From: Nocardioides panacis
GTDB lineage: Bacteria; Actinomycetota; Actinomycetes; Propionibacteriales; Nocardioidaceae
DNA: 64,000 bases
Direction of reading: 5' to 3'
Assembly (NCBI RefSeq): GCF_019039255.1
Contig: NZ_CP077062.1
Location: 2,046,001-2,110,000 of the forward strand
Below the pieces are notes generated by a model. The model was not told where the DNA came from, did no database searches, and saw only the letters and a program-made list of their open reading frames with translations. This document shows positions 1 through 8,822 of this stretch, in pieces (position 1 is the stretch's first letter; each line of letters starts with the position of its first letter). Position numbers and translations under genes: made by a program.

Positions 1-892
1 GGACGGCTGCCACGACTGGTCGTACCCGCTCGACGTGCGTGACGAGACTGCCCATGAGCCGGTTGCGGGCGGCGAAGAGTCCCGTCGGGCCCAGGCGGTA
101 GAGCAGGGCGCGCACGAGCAGCTGGTTCCAGTCGTCGCCCGTCTCCCACTCGTCGAGAAGCGAAGGAGATCCGCCGCGGAAGGTGAGCGCATCGGTGACG
201 GCCACCGCGTTCGCCGTCCCGGCCGGCCTGAAGTAGGGAGGCCAGTCGATGACGGCCGGTGGGAGTCCGTCCGCCACCAGAACGTTGGGCAGGACGTCGC
301 CGTGGACCACCTGGTCCCGGTCATCGACTGGAGCCAAGTGGTCGGTCAGGCAGCGGATGAGGTCGAGGGTGTCCCCGTCGGCGACAGGGACTGCCCCCTC
401 CCACGCCAAGCGGTCCCCGTAGGCCCACGGGTCGTCGCGGTCGTTCATGAAGTCCGGTCGCGACAGGTCCTTGACGCTCTGGTGGAACGCGTCGCTGGCC
501 TCCTTGACCTCGGCCAGCTCGCCGAGCAGCTCGACGTCGCGGCCCGGGAGGAACACGTGCGCTCCCCACCCGTCCACCGACCACGACCCGTGGTCCCCGC
601 TCGGCAGCACCGGCTCCGGCACCCGAACGCAGTCGCTGTCCCAGGCGGCGTAGACCCCGCACACCCAGTCGTGCTCAGCGACGCAGCCGACTGGTTTGAC
701 CACCACGCGACCGTCGGTCCAGACGTATCCGGCTCCGCCGGGCAGCCGACTCAGCCCGCGTTCACGAAGACCGAAGGCCCGGACTGCGCGAGGAGTGGGG
801 CCGCGCCGACGCCACGCCCAGTCGGACTCGCCGAGCAGCCGCACCCCGCTCGCTGCCCCGTTGGCGGCGCTGACGCCGATCGGCTCGACCAT
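1..892 (-). CDS. TIGR02569-like phosphotransferase-family protein (3' end outside window)
   Basis: Reading leftward from ATG at 892, 297 residues stay open to the window edge, so the C-terminus is missing. The centre carries a kinase-like catalytic core, VVHGDVLPNVLVADG followed by AVIDWPPYF, resembling the H-G-D-x-x-x-x-N loop and the metal-binding Asp of aminoglycoside phosphotransferases. A run of AVAVTDALTF follows, typical of the actinobacterial TIGR02569 family. No substrate can be named; members are cytosolic and uncharacterised. Third-position GC is high throughout this frame, and the opposite-strand open frame at 35-1249 is judged a shadow. Family assignment is from motif recognition, not a search. 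Confidence 0.8.
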   Translation of the reverse strand, partial: MVEPIGVSAANGAASGVRLLGESDWAWRRRGPTPRAVRAFGLRERGLSRLPGGAGYVWTDGRVVVKPVGCVAEHDWVCGVYAAWDSDCVRVPEPVLPSGDHGSWSVDGWGAHVFLPGRDVELLGELAEVKEASDAFHQSVKDLSRPDFMNDRDDPWAYGDRLAWEGAVPVADGDTLDLIRCLTDHLAPVDDRDQVVHGDVLPNVLVADGLPPAVIDWPPYFRPAGTANAVAVTDALTFRGGSPSLLDEWETGDDWNQLLVRALLYRLGPTGLFAARNRLMGSLVTHVERVRPVVAAV

Positions 893-1006
893 CCAGGGAC
901 CCTACCGGCGCGAACACCCGACAACGTCCACACCTCGGCGCGACCCGCTCGTTCATGTCGAGGCGCAAGCACGCCTAGGGAGCGGAAGGCGTGCACACTG
1001 ACGAGC

Positions 1007-1150
1007 GTGGATCATCTCGACAGCAAGCAGGTCTCCGCCGACCCCTGGTTGTCGCTCCGAGATCGAGGCCCTCATCACCGACGGCACCGTGTCCGATGCG
1101 AAGTCCGTCGCGGCGTCCGCCCTGCTGCTCTCCGCGAGTCCGTGCCTCGC
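1007..1150 (+). pseudogene. remnant of a NUDIX hydrolase C-terminus
   Basis: Two adjacent frames together read like the tail of an ADP-ribose-pyrophosphatase-type NUDIX protein: VDHLDSKQVSADPWLS from 1007, then EIEALITDGTVSDAKSVAA from 1059 in another frame. The phrase IxDGTVSDAKSVAA is a common end of such enzymes. There is no NUDIX box upstream and the join needs a one-base shift, so this is a fragment at best. The rest of 893-1188 shows no gene. Low confidence because the match is short. Confidence 0.35.
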
Positions 1151-1188
1151 CCGGGTTCACGGCCGGCCATGGCCGGCCACGGCCGGGC

Positions 1189-1788
1189 TCATGCGGGATC
1201 GACCGTCTTGACCATGACGCAGTTCTTCAGCCCCTTGGGCCGGTCGTAGGTGAAGCCGAGCCGCTCGTAGAGTCGGCGGGTGCCGTTGTAGAGGAACGAC
1301 GACGACATCTTCTTGGTCTGGTCGGTCAGGTCGTGCGGGTAGCTCTCGACCCGCCCGCCGCCGGCCTGCGCGATCAGCTCGAGCGCACCTGTGATCGCCA
1401 GCGCCGTCACCCCCTGCCGCCGGTGGCGCTTGTCGACGAAGACGCAGGTGATCCGGTAGTCGGGATCCACGGTCTTGGTGGCGTCGTACCCCTTGCGGTG
1501 GTGGAGGGTGGGCAACTCCACCGGGGTGCCGTACTCAGCCCACGCGATGGCCTCGTCGCCGACCATCACCAGGGCAGCGTGCGCCTTGCCCTGCTCGACA
1601 TAGGCCTTCTTCAGCGCCCGGTTGGCCTCCGCGCCCTGGCCGCGCTCGGGACCGTCAGGGTGGAACCAGATGCACCAGCAGCCCCCGAAGATGCCGTTGT
1701 GGCGCTGCACCAGCGCATCGAAGGCGGACCAGGTCTCGGGGCTGAGCGGCGCGATGGTGTACGACGAGTCGGTAGCCATGCACTTCAC
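1189..1788 (-). CDS. GNAT-family N-acetyltransferase
   Basis: A 199-residue protein with the N-terminal phrase FGGCWCIWFH (about residues 34-43), found in a GNAT subgroup with a conserved Cys-Trp-Cys, and an acetyl-CoA-binding segment CVFVDKRHRRQGVTALAI near residue 115, equivalent to motif A (R/Q-x-x-G-x-G/A). The C-terminal LYERLGF is the usual GNAT end. It probably transfers acetyl from acetyl-CoA to an unidentified amine in the cytosol. Two Met starts lie 9 bases apart (1788 and 1779); the outer is given. It stands alone between intergenic gaps. Confidence 0.85.
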   Translation of the reverse strand: MKCMATDSSYTIAPLSPETWSAFDALVQRHNGIFGGCWCIWFHPDGPERGQGAEANRALKKAYVEQGKAHAALVMVGDEAIAWAEYGTPVELPTLHHRKGYDATKTVDPDYRITCVFVDKRHRRQGVTALAITGALELIAQAGGGRVESYPHDLTDQTKKMSSSFLYNGTRRLYERLGFTYDRPKGLKNCVMVKTVDPA

Positions 1789-1848
1789 GGTATTCGATCC
1801 CGCGGGAAGTGACCCGCGGCCCGGCCGCTGGTCACCCGGGCTACCGGT

Positions 1849-2556
1849 TCACTCCTTCGGCGCAGCGGACGCGTCGACGCAGACGACTCCCCGGTTGCCG
1901 TCCTGGTCGGCGATCACGGTGAGCGAGGGCGCGTCGCTGTCATCGACGACGGTCCCACCCGCGGCGACGGCAGCGGCGATCCGTTGCCCGGCGACCTCGG
2001 GCGCGACGTAGACCTCGATGTGGAACCGCTGCCCCGTGGCTCCGTGCTCCTCGGCGTCCCCGAACCACAGGTTCGGCACCCGTCGGGTGGCATCCCGGAT
2101 CTCGTCGCTGGGGGTGCCGTGGCCCTGGGCCTCGGCGCTCCCCGTCAGCAGGGCCGCCCACACCGGAGCGATGGTCGCGGAGCGCGCCGTGTCGAGGCCG
2201 AGCTCGATGTCGCTGACCGAGGCCGGGTCGGCATCGACCTCGTGGTCGGCGGCGATCTCGGTGATCCGCCGCGCGAGGTCGACGTCCTGCTGGGTCACCC
2301 ATTCCACCACGTGTTCGGTGCCCTCGCCGTCGCGGTAGATGGCGTCGCCGCTGACCAGCTTGAGGTCGACGTACCCCTGGCCGATCGCCGCGCGCGGGTG
2401 GTGGCCGAGCGCGTCGCCCGCCTCGCCCACCGCGGCGAGGAACCGTGCGCCGGCGCCGAAGTCGTCGATCACGTAGCGGGCGTGGAGTCCCTGAGCCAGC
2501 TTGCGCCAGTCGGCCAGGTTGGCCTCGGCGATCTGTTCGCCCTTGAGCATGTCCAT
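1849..2556 (-). CDS. pterin-4a-carbinolamine dehydratase-like / VOC two-domain protein
   Basis: The 235-residue product has an N-terminal half like pterin-4a-carbinolamine dehydratase (DCoH): GHHPRAAIGQGYVDLKL followed by VTQQDVDLARRITEIA, the order of the H-H-P helix and the D-x-x-L-A helix of that fold. The C-terminal half (about 125-230), with NLWFGDAEE, RFHIEVYVAPE and a closing VVCVDA, resembles a vicinal oxygen chelate (glyoxalase-like) domain. Such fusions occur in actinobacteria, with unproven activity. The classical dehydratase second His region is partly changed, so catalysis is uncertain. Confidence 0.75.
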   Translation of the reverse strand: MDMLKGEQIAEANLADWRKLAQGLHARYVIDDFGAGARFLAAVGEAGDALGHHPRAAIGQGYVDLKLVSGDAIYRDGEGTEHVVEWVTQQDVDLARRITEIAADHEVDADPASVSDIELGLDTARSATIAPVWAALLTGSAEAQGHGTPSDEIRDATRRVPNLWFGDAEEHGATGQRFHIEVYVAPEVAGQRIAAAVAAGGTVVDDSDAPSLTVIADQDGNRGVVCVDASAAPKE

Positions 2557-2685
2557 GGACGGGGACCCTATCCCTGCATGGGTATCCCTGCAGGGACTGC
2601 AGGTGAACCGCTGCTCTGCCTGGCCGGCGTGGTCGTGTACGGCCGGTTCGGGCCGCGGTGTCCGCGTGGGCGCACGACCGGCCGC

Positions 2686-3660
2686 TCAGCCCAGGGGCAG
2701 CCCGAAGGCCCTGGACATCGAGGCGGCGCCTGCCGCGTGGAACAGGTGCGGCGCGTGGACGACGTCCTCGTACAGCCGGGTCAGCGAGTAGTGGTCGAGC
2801 CGTACGTGGACGACGTGCGCGTGCTGGCTGGGATGCACCACGACCGTCAGGATCTTGTTGTCCTGCGAGTGGTCGTCCTCGTCCGCGGTCAGCACCACCG
2901 CCAGGTGTCCAGACCTCCAGTCCGGGCCGGCGAAGATCTTCCGCATGTACCCCGCGAACCAGGCGTCGGCCTGCGCCAGGCTGCAGTCGTGGGCGTTGTG
3001 GCACTGGTTCGGGACCACCATGCCGGCGTTCGGCAGGCGGCCGGTGCTGATGGCGGCGTCCAGCGCCGCCACCGGCAGGTCGTAGCGCACGCAGTCCGCG
3101 TGCTCGGCGCGGAAGTAGACCCACGGGTTGTGGTGGACGACGTACTCGTCTTGTCCTTCGGTCCCCTCGTCCTGCGGAGCGCACGGCTGGGTCATGCCGT
3201 CCGCGAAGACCCCGGCGGTCCGGCCCCGCGCGATCGCCTGCCCGAACACCGAGTGGCCCGACAACGGGTACGTCGACGGGTCGGAGTCGTCGACGACGCC
3301 CTGGGTCTGCCCGCCCGCGATCTGCACGTAGTTGGGCAACGACGGGTGCGACAGGGCGAAGTAGTCCGTTGCGTACCCGTACCGCTTCGCCAGCCCGAAC
3401 GCGTACGGCATCTGCGTGCGCATCTGGTCGAGCGAGTGGTTCTCCTCGATGAACACCAGCAGCTTGGTGACCACCCGCCGGGAGCTGACCCGCGACCCGG
3501 TGGACGGGGACGACATCGCGGCCGGCGGCGTGGACGACGCCGTGGACGCCTGGCTCGACGCCGCGGACGGCGACTTCGGAGACGACGACCCGTTGCTCGC
3601 GCACGCCACGAGCACCAGCGCCAGCGCCAGCGCGAGCACGCCTCGCATCCCACCACGCAT
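2686..3660 (-). CDS. secreted lipoprotein phosphoesterase (acid phosphatase/SapM-like)
   Basis: ATG at 3660 is chosen because GAGGGTGG lies just upstream; a GTG at 3669 is the alternative. The 324-residue protein begins with a short basic segment, a hydrophobic core and LVLVACAS, a lipobox, followed by a Ser/Ala/Pro-rich linker to about residue 60. The catalytic domain shows FIEENHSLDQM, SHPSLPNYVQIAGG and VLTADEDD, matching the PF04185-type phosphoesterases (acid phosphatases, phospholipase C, SapM). It is expected to be anchored on the outer face of the membrane and to release phosphate from an unidentified ester. Confidence 0.82.
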   Translation of the reverse strand: MRGGMRGVLALALALVLVACASNGSSSPKSPSAASSQASTASSTPPAAMSSPSTGSRVSSRRVVTKLLVFIEENHSLDQMRTQMPYAFGLAKRYGYATDYFALSHPSLPNYVQIAGGQTQGVVDDSDPSTYPLSGHSVFGQAIARGRTAGVFADGMTQPCAPQDEGTEGQDEYVVHHNPWVYFRAEHADCVRYDLPVAALDAAISTGRLPNAGMVVPNQCHNAHDCSLAQADAWFAGYMRKIFAGPDWRSGHLAVVLTADEDDHSQDNKILTVVVHPSQHAHVVHVRLDHYSLTRLYEDVVHAPHLFHAAGAASMSRAFGLPLG

Positions 3661-3802
3661 GACGACCACCCTCTGCTCGTGCGGTTCGACCCTCTGACGC
3701 TAGGTCCCGCGAAAACGACGGTCCTCACCCCGAGGGGATGGTGACGGCGTCTCCGGCGGACCGCCCGGACTGTTCGCGGCCCGTCGTACCCGCCCGGCCA
3801 CG

Positions 3803-4912
3803 TCACCTGGGCGTCTTCTGCGAACTCACGCGAATGTCGGCGTGGACGGTGGCCACCTGTGCAGGTGGGGTGCCGGCGGTGTTCTCGAGCAGCATCACGG
3901 CCAGGTCGTCGCCCAGGCGGCCACCAGCGACGTGCCGGCGCACAGCGTCCAGCACCGCGTCGAGGGCCGCGTCGACGGTCCCGACGCCGATCAGCGGCGC
4001 CAGGCCGGACAGCTCCGGGAACGTGCCGTGCTCGTCGCGCGCCTCGCTGAGACCGTCGGTGTAGAGCAGGAGCCGGTCACCGTGTTCCCACGGCACGGTG
4101 AACGCCTCGTAGGTGTCTCCCAGACCGAGGGGCAGCCCGACGGGCCCCTCCAGGACCGACGAACCCCCGGACCGGACGAGGAGGGCTGGTGGATGACCGC
4201 AGCTGACCACGGAGACCTCGGCGGGGTCCGACACGTCTACCAGCACGGCGGTGACGAACTCCTCGTCGTCGAAGAACGGCGCCAGGTACGCGCTCATGTC
4301 TTCCGCGAGCGCCTGGAGGGTGGCTTTGGTCCCGGCCGCCTGCCGGAACGCACGGATGACGCGCGCTGCCTGTTCGACCGCGCCGACACCTTTGCCCCGT
4401 ACGTCCCCGACCAGCATCCGAACGCGCCCCTCGGAGCTGTAGAAGTCGTAGAGGTCTCCCCCGACGAGTGCATCGCGCGCCGCGGACTGGTACCGAGCAC
4501 CCAGGGACACCTCTCCCACGTGCGTCGGAAGGGTGGGGAGAACGGCTCGCTGGGCCACCTCGGCGATCGCCTCGACCCTGGCCAGCTGTCGCTCTCGGCG
4601 CACGCGCACCCATGCGACCACGACAGCCGCGCCACTGATGAGCAGGACGTCGACGATGCGGACGGTGTGCTGCCCGAGGCCCCACGTGCCGTCCCAGAAG
4701 CCGGAGACGACCACCGCCGTCACGGTGGCTGCGGCGAACACGGCCGTGGTCCGGACGGGGAGCACTGCGCAGGCGATCAGCGGCGCCAACGCGAACAGCG
4801 GCGAGAGGACGACCGAGGAGCCGTCGACGGCCACGTCCAGGATGACCAGGACGGCCAGCCAGAACGTCGCGAGTCCGGCGCCGACAGCCGGTGCGAATCG
4901 GTCGCTGCGCAT
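3803..4912 (-). CDS. membrane-anchored SpoIIE-type PP2C serine phosphatase
   Basis: The start at 4912 begins MRSDRFAPAVG and leads into three to four hydrophobic segments (about residues 8-100), so the catalytic part faces the cytosol. From residue 130 the PP2C/SpoIIE motifs appear in order: VGGDLYDF, GDVRGKGV, EEFVTAVLVDV, VSCGHPPALL, LLLYTDGLSEARD and DDLAVMLL, keeping the metal-binding Asp residues. Such enzymes usually dephosphorylate anti-anti-sigma factors; no STAS or anti-sigma gene is next to it here. A paralogue with GAF domains lies at 47523-49619. The 369-residue length fits the short membrane class. Confidence 0.9.
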   Translation of the reverse strand: MRSDRFAPAVGAGLATFWLAVLVILDVAVDGSSVVLSPLFALAPLIACAVLPVRTTAVFAAATVTAVVVSGFWDGTWGLGQHTVRIVDVLLISGAAVVVAWVRVRRERQLARVEAIAEVAQRAVLPTLPTHVGEVSLGARYQSAARDALVGGDLYDFYSSEGRVRMLVGDVRGKGVGAVEQAARVIRAFRQAAGTKATLQALAEDMSAYLAPFFDDEEFVTAVLVDVSDPAEVSVVSCGHPPALLVRSGGSSVLEGPVGLPLGLGDTYEAFTVPWEHGDRLLLYTDGLSEARDEHGTFPELSGLAPLIGVGTVDAALDAVLDAVRRHVAGGRLGDDLAVMLLENTAGTPPAQVATVHADIRVSSQKTPR

Positions 4913-5057
4913 GCTCCTCGTGTCCTCGGGTCGGTGGCGGCTCCGAGAGTCCTGACCAACGGTACGCGTATGCCCGACCCTCGAACGACCGTGACCCCGC
5001 ACGGTCCTGACGACGCCGACGGGTTGCGTGAGCCGCAGGTCAGCGTGCGGACACGGC

Positions 5058-6236
5058 TCAGATGCACCGGCGCACGGCGTCGACCAGCGCCTGCCAGCGC
5101 GGGTCGCCGTGCGGGCCGATGTCGCGCATCCGGCTGGTGACGTAGCCGAAGCCGATCTCGTGCTCGGGGTCCGCGATGCCCAGCCGCCCCCCGGCGCCGG
5201 TGTGCCCGAACGATTCCGGTCCGAAGCCCGGCATGCTGGGCGAGGCCAGCTGGTAGCCCACGCCGAAGCGGATGTCCGGTCCGGCCGTGCCACTCTCGAC
5301 CAGGGTCTCGACGTCGTCGGTCCGAGGGACGGTCATCGACCTCCGGGTCCGGTCCTCGACCAGCCGGACCCCCTCGACCGGTCCGAGCAGGGCGGCGTAC
5401 ATGGTGGCCAGGGAGCGCGCGTCGGTGATCGCCCCGACCGCCGGGCGCTCTGCCGCGTAGTGCGTCCGGACCTGCACCGGGTCGGAGTAGTCCGGGTCCA
5501 TGGGCGGGTTCTCGGCGAGGAAGGCCGGGCGCAGCGCGGCGTACGACCCGGGCGGGGGTACGTCGTCGTCGTCCAGGCTCGACGGCGCGACCGGCTCCCA
5601 GCAGCCCGGCACCACCCGAGACGTGAGGGCCTCCGGGAGTCCCATCCACATGTCCACACCGAGCGGATCGGCGATCAGGGTCCGGACGTGGTGGGCGATG
5701 GACGACCCGGTGGCCCGACGGACGATCTCGTCCAGCAGCGTCCCGTACGTGACCGGGTGGTAGGCCATCGCCGTCCCGGGCTCCCACAGCGGCGTCGCTC
5801 CGGCCAGCGCCCGCGTCACGGCGTCACCGCGGTGCAGGTCCAGGCCGCTTAGACCGGTCCCCAGAGGCGGGTACGGCAGCCCGGCCGTGTGCGAGGCGAC
5901 CATCGCGAGCGTGACCCGGTCCTTGCCGCCGGCCGCGAACTCCGGCCAGCAGGCAGCGACCGGCTCCTCAGGGTCGAGGACGCCGCGCTCGACGAGGACG
6001 GCGAGCACCGTGGCGGTGATCCCCTTGCTGCAGGACGCGACCATCATGAGGCCGTCCGCGGGCATCGGCCTCTGGTGCACGACGTCCGTGCCGGCCCACA
6101 GGTCCGCCACCGTGCGGCCGCGGTGGAGGACGGTCACAGCGGCGGCGTCGTCGCCCGGGTCGGTGAAGTTCTGGTGGAAGGCGTCGGCGACCGCTCCGAA
6201 CCCCTCCGCGACTCCTGGCTCGGTTGCGTTCGGCAT
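5058..6236 (-). CDS. serine beta-lactamase-like hydrolase/esterase (class C fold)
   Basis: The product (392 residues from ATG 6236) belongs to the beta-lactamase/EstB/D-aminopeptidase superfamily. The catalytic S-x-x-K is VASCSKGITATV near residue 70, a Tyr motif lies in MAYHPVTYG, and a C-terminal FGHTGAGG matches the H/K-x-G box. There is no signal peptide, so it is probably a cytosolic esterase or peptidase rather than an antibiotic resistance enzyme. It is close downstream of the DUF480-methyltransferase gene (23-base gap), suggesting a shared transcript without obvious functional link. Confidence 0.88.
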   Translation of the reverse strand: MPNATEPGVAEGFGAVADAFHQNFTDPGDDAAAVTVLHRGRTVADLWAGTDVVHQRPMPADGLMMVASCSKGITATVLAVLVERGVLDPEEPVAACWPEFAAGGKDRVTLAMVASHTAGLPYPPLGTGLSGLDLHRGDAVTRALAGATPLWEPGTAMAYHPVTYGTLLDEIVRRATGSSIAHHVRTLIADPLGVDMWMGLPEALTSRVVPGCWEPVAPSSLDDDDVPPPGSYAALRPAFLAENPPMDPDYSDPVQVRTHYAAERPAVGAITDARSLATMYAALLGPVEGVRLVEDRTRRSMTVPRTDDVETLVESGTAGPDIRFGVGYQLASPSMPGFGPESFGHTGAGGRLGIADPEHEIGFGYVTSRMRDIGPHGDPRWQALVDAVRRCI

Positions 6237-6259
6237 ACCGCACCGTAGCCCGGAACCGG

Positions 6260-7468
6260 TTACGTCGCCGTGCGACCGACGACGTACAGCCGCTGCGTCG
6301 TCTCGCCCCTGGCGGCCAGAGGCCCGCGCAGGTACCACTCCACGTCGACGAGGCCGGCGGTCTCCACCACCCCGGCCACCCAGGCTGGCTCGTGCAGGAC
6401 GAAGTCGAGGTCGACCTCCTGGCCGAACCACTCGTCGAGGTGGCGGACCTCGGTCCCGGCGTGCAGGCCGAGGACCAGCCAGCCTCCGGGGGCCAGGGGG
6501 CGCACCAGGGCCGCGACCGCCTGGGGCAGCTCGGAGGCCGCCAGGTGGATGAGTGAGTACCACCCCAGAACCGCTGCCCATCCCGGGCTGCTGGTGGGGC
6601 GGCCGAGTCGCCGCAAGTCGCCGACCTCGAAGCGTCGGCCGGGGAAGCGTCGGCGCGCCTCGGTCACCATCGAGGGCGACAGGTCGATCCCCGTCGCGTC
6701 GGCGCCGCCGTCGGCCAGGTACGCCGTGACGTGCCCCGGTCCCGAGCCGACCTCCACGACCGGTCTCCCGTCCGCGTGCACCACCACGCGGTCCAGCAGC
6801 CAGGTCTCGAACGCCAGTCCGCGCAGCTCGTCGATCATCTGGTCGGCATAGGCGGTGGCGACGGCGTCGTACGACGACAGCACGCGGGTGTCACGCGCGT
6901 CCGCGCCACCCGTGATCACGGCCTCGCGATCGACCGGAGCCGGCACGGACGAGGTCGCCTGCGGGGCCGTTCCCAGGAGGTGGACCCAGCGCCGGTCCTG
7001 CTGCCCGGGCTGCCGTTCGAGCCTGCGCACCAGAGGCTGAGCCCGGCCGGCCATCCGGTGCAGACACACCTCGACCTGGCCCCGGTCGGCGAACGGGTGC
7101 AACCGCTCGGTGCGGGACCGCAGCTCGCCGGGCGTCTGCGGGCCCCGCAGCAACAGCACGGTCAGGACGGCTCGCTCGTCCGGCTCGAGCTCCAGCCGCT
7201 CGTCGAGGACCTGGTGGTACTTCAGCGTCCGCCGACCGGTGTCGGACCACACGATCCGCAGCAGCCCCCGCTCCTTCAACGCCCGTGCGGTGTGCGCGAC
7301 GGCCTGCTCGTCGTACTCCACCACCGGCTCCCGGTTGCTGGTCTGGTTGCAAGCGGCCCGCAACGCGTTGGCGGTGAGGGGATACGAGGCCGGCACGGTG
7401 GACTGCTTCTCCAGCAGGCTGCCGAGGATGCGCTGCTCCTCGGGTTCCAGGACAGGAAGATCGATCAC
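6260..7468 (-). CDS. DUF480 (YceH-like) domain fused to a SAM-dependent methyltransferase
   Basis: Residues 1-170 match DUF480/YceH: EPEEQRILGSLLEKQ at the start, SYPLTANALRAACNQ, SNREPV and LLRGPQTPGELRSRTERL, a tandem winged-helix fold. Residues 195-402 are a class I methyltransferase with PVVEVGSGPGHVTAYLA as SAM motif I, GIDLSPSMV as motif II, and LAPGGWLVLGLH. The 402-residue length equals the two modules added together. DUF480 proteins alone are usually about 210 residues. A DNA- or RNA-directed methyltransferase is imaginable but not shown; the methyltransferase is of the small-molecule type (Methyltransf_11/25). Confidence 0.88.
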   Translation of the reverse strand: MIDLPVLEPEEQRILGSLLEKQSTVPASYPLTANALRAACNQTSNREPVVEYDEQAVAHTARALKERGLLRIVWSDTGRRTLKYHQVLDERLELEPDERAVLTVLLLRGPQTPGELRSRTERLHPFADRGQVEVCLHRMAGRAQPLVRRLERQPGQQDRRWVHLLGTAPQATSSVPAPVDREAVITGGADARDTRVLSSYDAVATAYADQMIDELRGLAFETWLLDRVVVHADGRPVVEVGSGPGHVTAYLADGGADATGIDLSPSMVTEARRRFPGRRFEVGDLRRLGRPTSSPGWAAVLGWYSLIHLAASELPQAVAALVRPLAPGGWLVLGLHAGTEVRHLDEWFGQEVDLDFVLHEPAWVAGVVETAGLVDVEWYLRGPLAARGETTQRLYVVGRTAT

Positions 7469-7537
7469 CCCGTCGACTCTAGGTTCTTCACCGACGGTGC
7501 CGGGAGCGGCCCTCGGCGGGCGGCGGTCCGCGGTGGC

Positions 7538-8707
7538 TCAGCGTCGCTCGTAGGCGCCCAGGTCGACGCGGCCCGCGACGGGGCGCCGTACCTGGTTGGT
7601 CGGGTGGGCGTACTGCCACGTTGCCCGCCACGGTCTCGGCACCCACACGCCCCGGTCGATCGCGGGCGAGCCGGCCCTGAGCCGGAAGTCGTCAGCGACG
7701 GGATCGACGAAGCCCCGGCCACCGACCCGGCGGTTGGCCCTCGACTCGACGCCGGCCAGGTCGCTCAGGGCGCCGGGCCCGACCAGCAGGTTGTTGCGGA
7801 GGTGGGCGCGGCTGCCCTTGGCGAGACCGACGAAGGTGCCGGTGGCTCGGCGGTTCACGAAGGTGTTGTTGATGACCCACAGTCCCCGCGAGTCGTGGGT
7901 GAAGCCCTCGGCGCCGTAGGAGACCAAGGTCGAGTTCTCCGAGTGCGGCCCCTGGATGATGACGTTGCCGGCGACCAGCGAGCTGCCACCGTTGGGCAGG
8001 TCGACGGAGTAGCTGGCGGTGGCGTCGCGGTCGGAGATCCGGTTGCCGAAGATCGTGTTCCTGGCCGCACGGGACTTCAGCTCGTGGCCGACGTCGGCAC
8101 CCCACAGGTAGCTGCCGGTGACGGTGAGCGAGCGTACGGCGCCGATGTAGAGGTTGTGGGTGGAGCCGTCCCCGGCGCCGTTGCGGAACAGCCGGGAGCG
8201 CCGGATCACGACGTCGCTGCCGGCGTTGGCGCCGGCGAGGATGCCGTTCTCGTTGTCGTGGAACCAGCTGCGGGTCACCGTGAGCCCGGCGCCCTCCTGG
8301 CGGATGCCCGCGCCGTTGCCGTCGGGCACGGTCGCACCGCTGAACTCGAGGCGATCAATCGTCGTGCGATCGCCCGCGATGACCCAGATGGCCTTCCCCT
8401 GTGCACTCGTCCCGCCAGCCTGCAACCGCGCCCGCCCACCGACGCCGCGCAGGGACAGGTCGTCCTGGGTCCAGGTGGCGACGTCGCCGACGTAGGTGCC
8501 GGCGTCGATCAGCACCGTGTCACCGTCTCGTGCCACCGCCGCGGCGGCGCTCGGGGTCGTCAGCAACCGGTGCGGCCCCACCCGCCACGTGCGTGGTCCG
8601 TCCTGAGCCTGCTCCGCTGCCGTGGGGTACGCCCCCGCCACGGACAGGGCCATCACGGACAAGACCGTCAAGGATCGTGTACCCACCCGCTTCGTCCTGG
8701 TTCGCAT
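7538..8707 (-). CDS. secreted right-handed beta-helix protein (pectate-lyase-like)
   Basis: ATG 8707 gives MRTRTKRVG followed by a hydrophobic core and AYPTAAEQA, a Sec signal peptide. The mature part shows a beta-helix pattern of repeated Asn/Val/Ile-rich turns: DGDTVLIDAGTY, TTIDRLEFSG, HNLYIGAVRSLTVTGSYLWG, NTIFGNRIS and LVAGNVIIQG, ending with FRLRAGSPAIDRG, a common C-terminal phrase of such proteins. It likely binds or cleaves a polysaccharide outside the cell, but no catalytic residues can be assigned. It is 389 residues and leftward, in the opposite direction to the antiporter gene. Confidence 0.82.
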   Translation of the reverse strand: MRTRTKRVGTRSLTVLSVMALSVAGAYPTAAEQAQDGPRTWRVGPHRLLTTPSAAAAVARDGDTVLIDAGTYVGDVATWTQDDLSLRGVGGRARLQAGGTSAQGKAIWVIAGDRTTIDRLEFSGATVPDGNGAGIRQEGAGLTVTRSWFHDNENGILAGANAGSDVVIRRSRLFRNGAGDGSTHNLYIGAVRSLTVTGSYLWGADVGHELKSRAARNTIFGNRISDRDATASYSVDLPNGGSSLVAGNVIIQGPHSENSTLVSYGAEGFTHDSRGLWVINNTFVNRRATGTFVGLAKGSRAHLRNNLLVGPGALSDLAGVESRANRRVGGRGFVDPVADDFRLRAGSPAIDRGVWVPRPWRATWQYAHPTNQVRRPVAGRVDLGAYERR

Positions 8708-8822
8708 CGCGCCATTGTGGGGCACCGCTGACGGGTGCGGACCGGACGGGGCGCGGTCGTGAGTCGGTCCACCTGCCGGTCCGAGGTGGTCGACGGGCAC
8801 GCGGGCTGGTCAAGATGAGTCC

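Noticed and set aside
1984-3744. 586-residue plus-strand frame
   Set aside because: Antisense to the pterin dehydratase-like fusion and the lipoprotein phosphoesterase; both of those have clear motifs.
7110-7553. Open frame opposite the DUF480-methyltransferase gene
   Set aside because: No start site or domain; it disagrees with the conserved DUF480 frame on the other strand.
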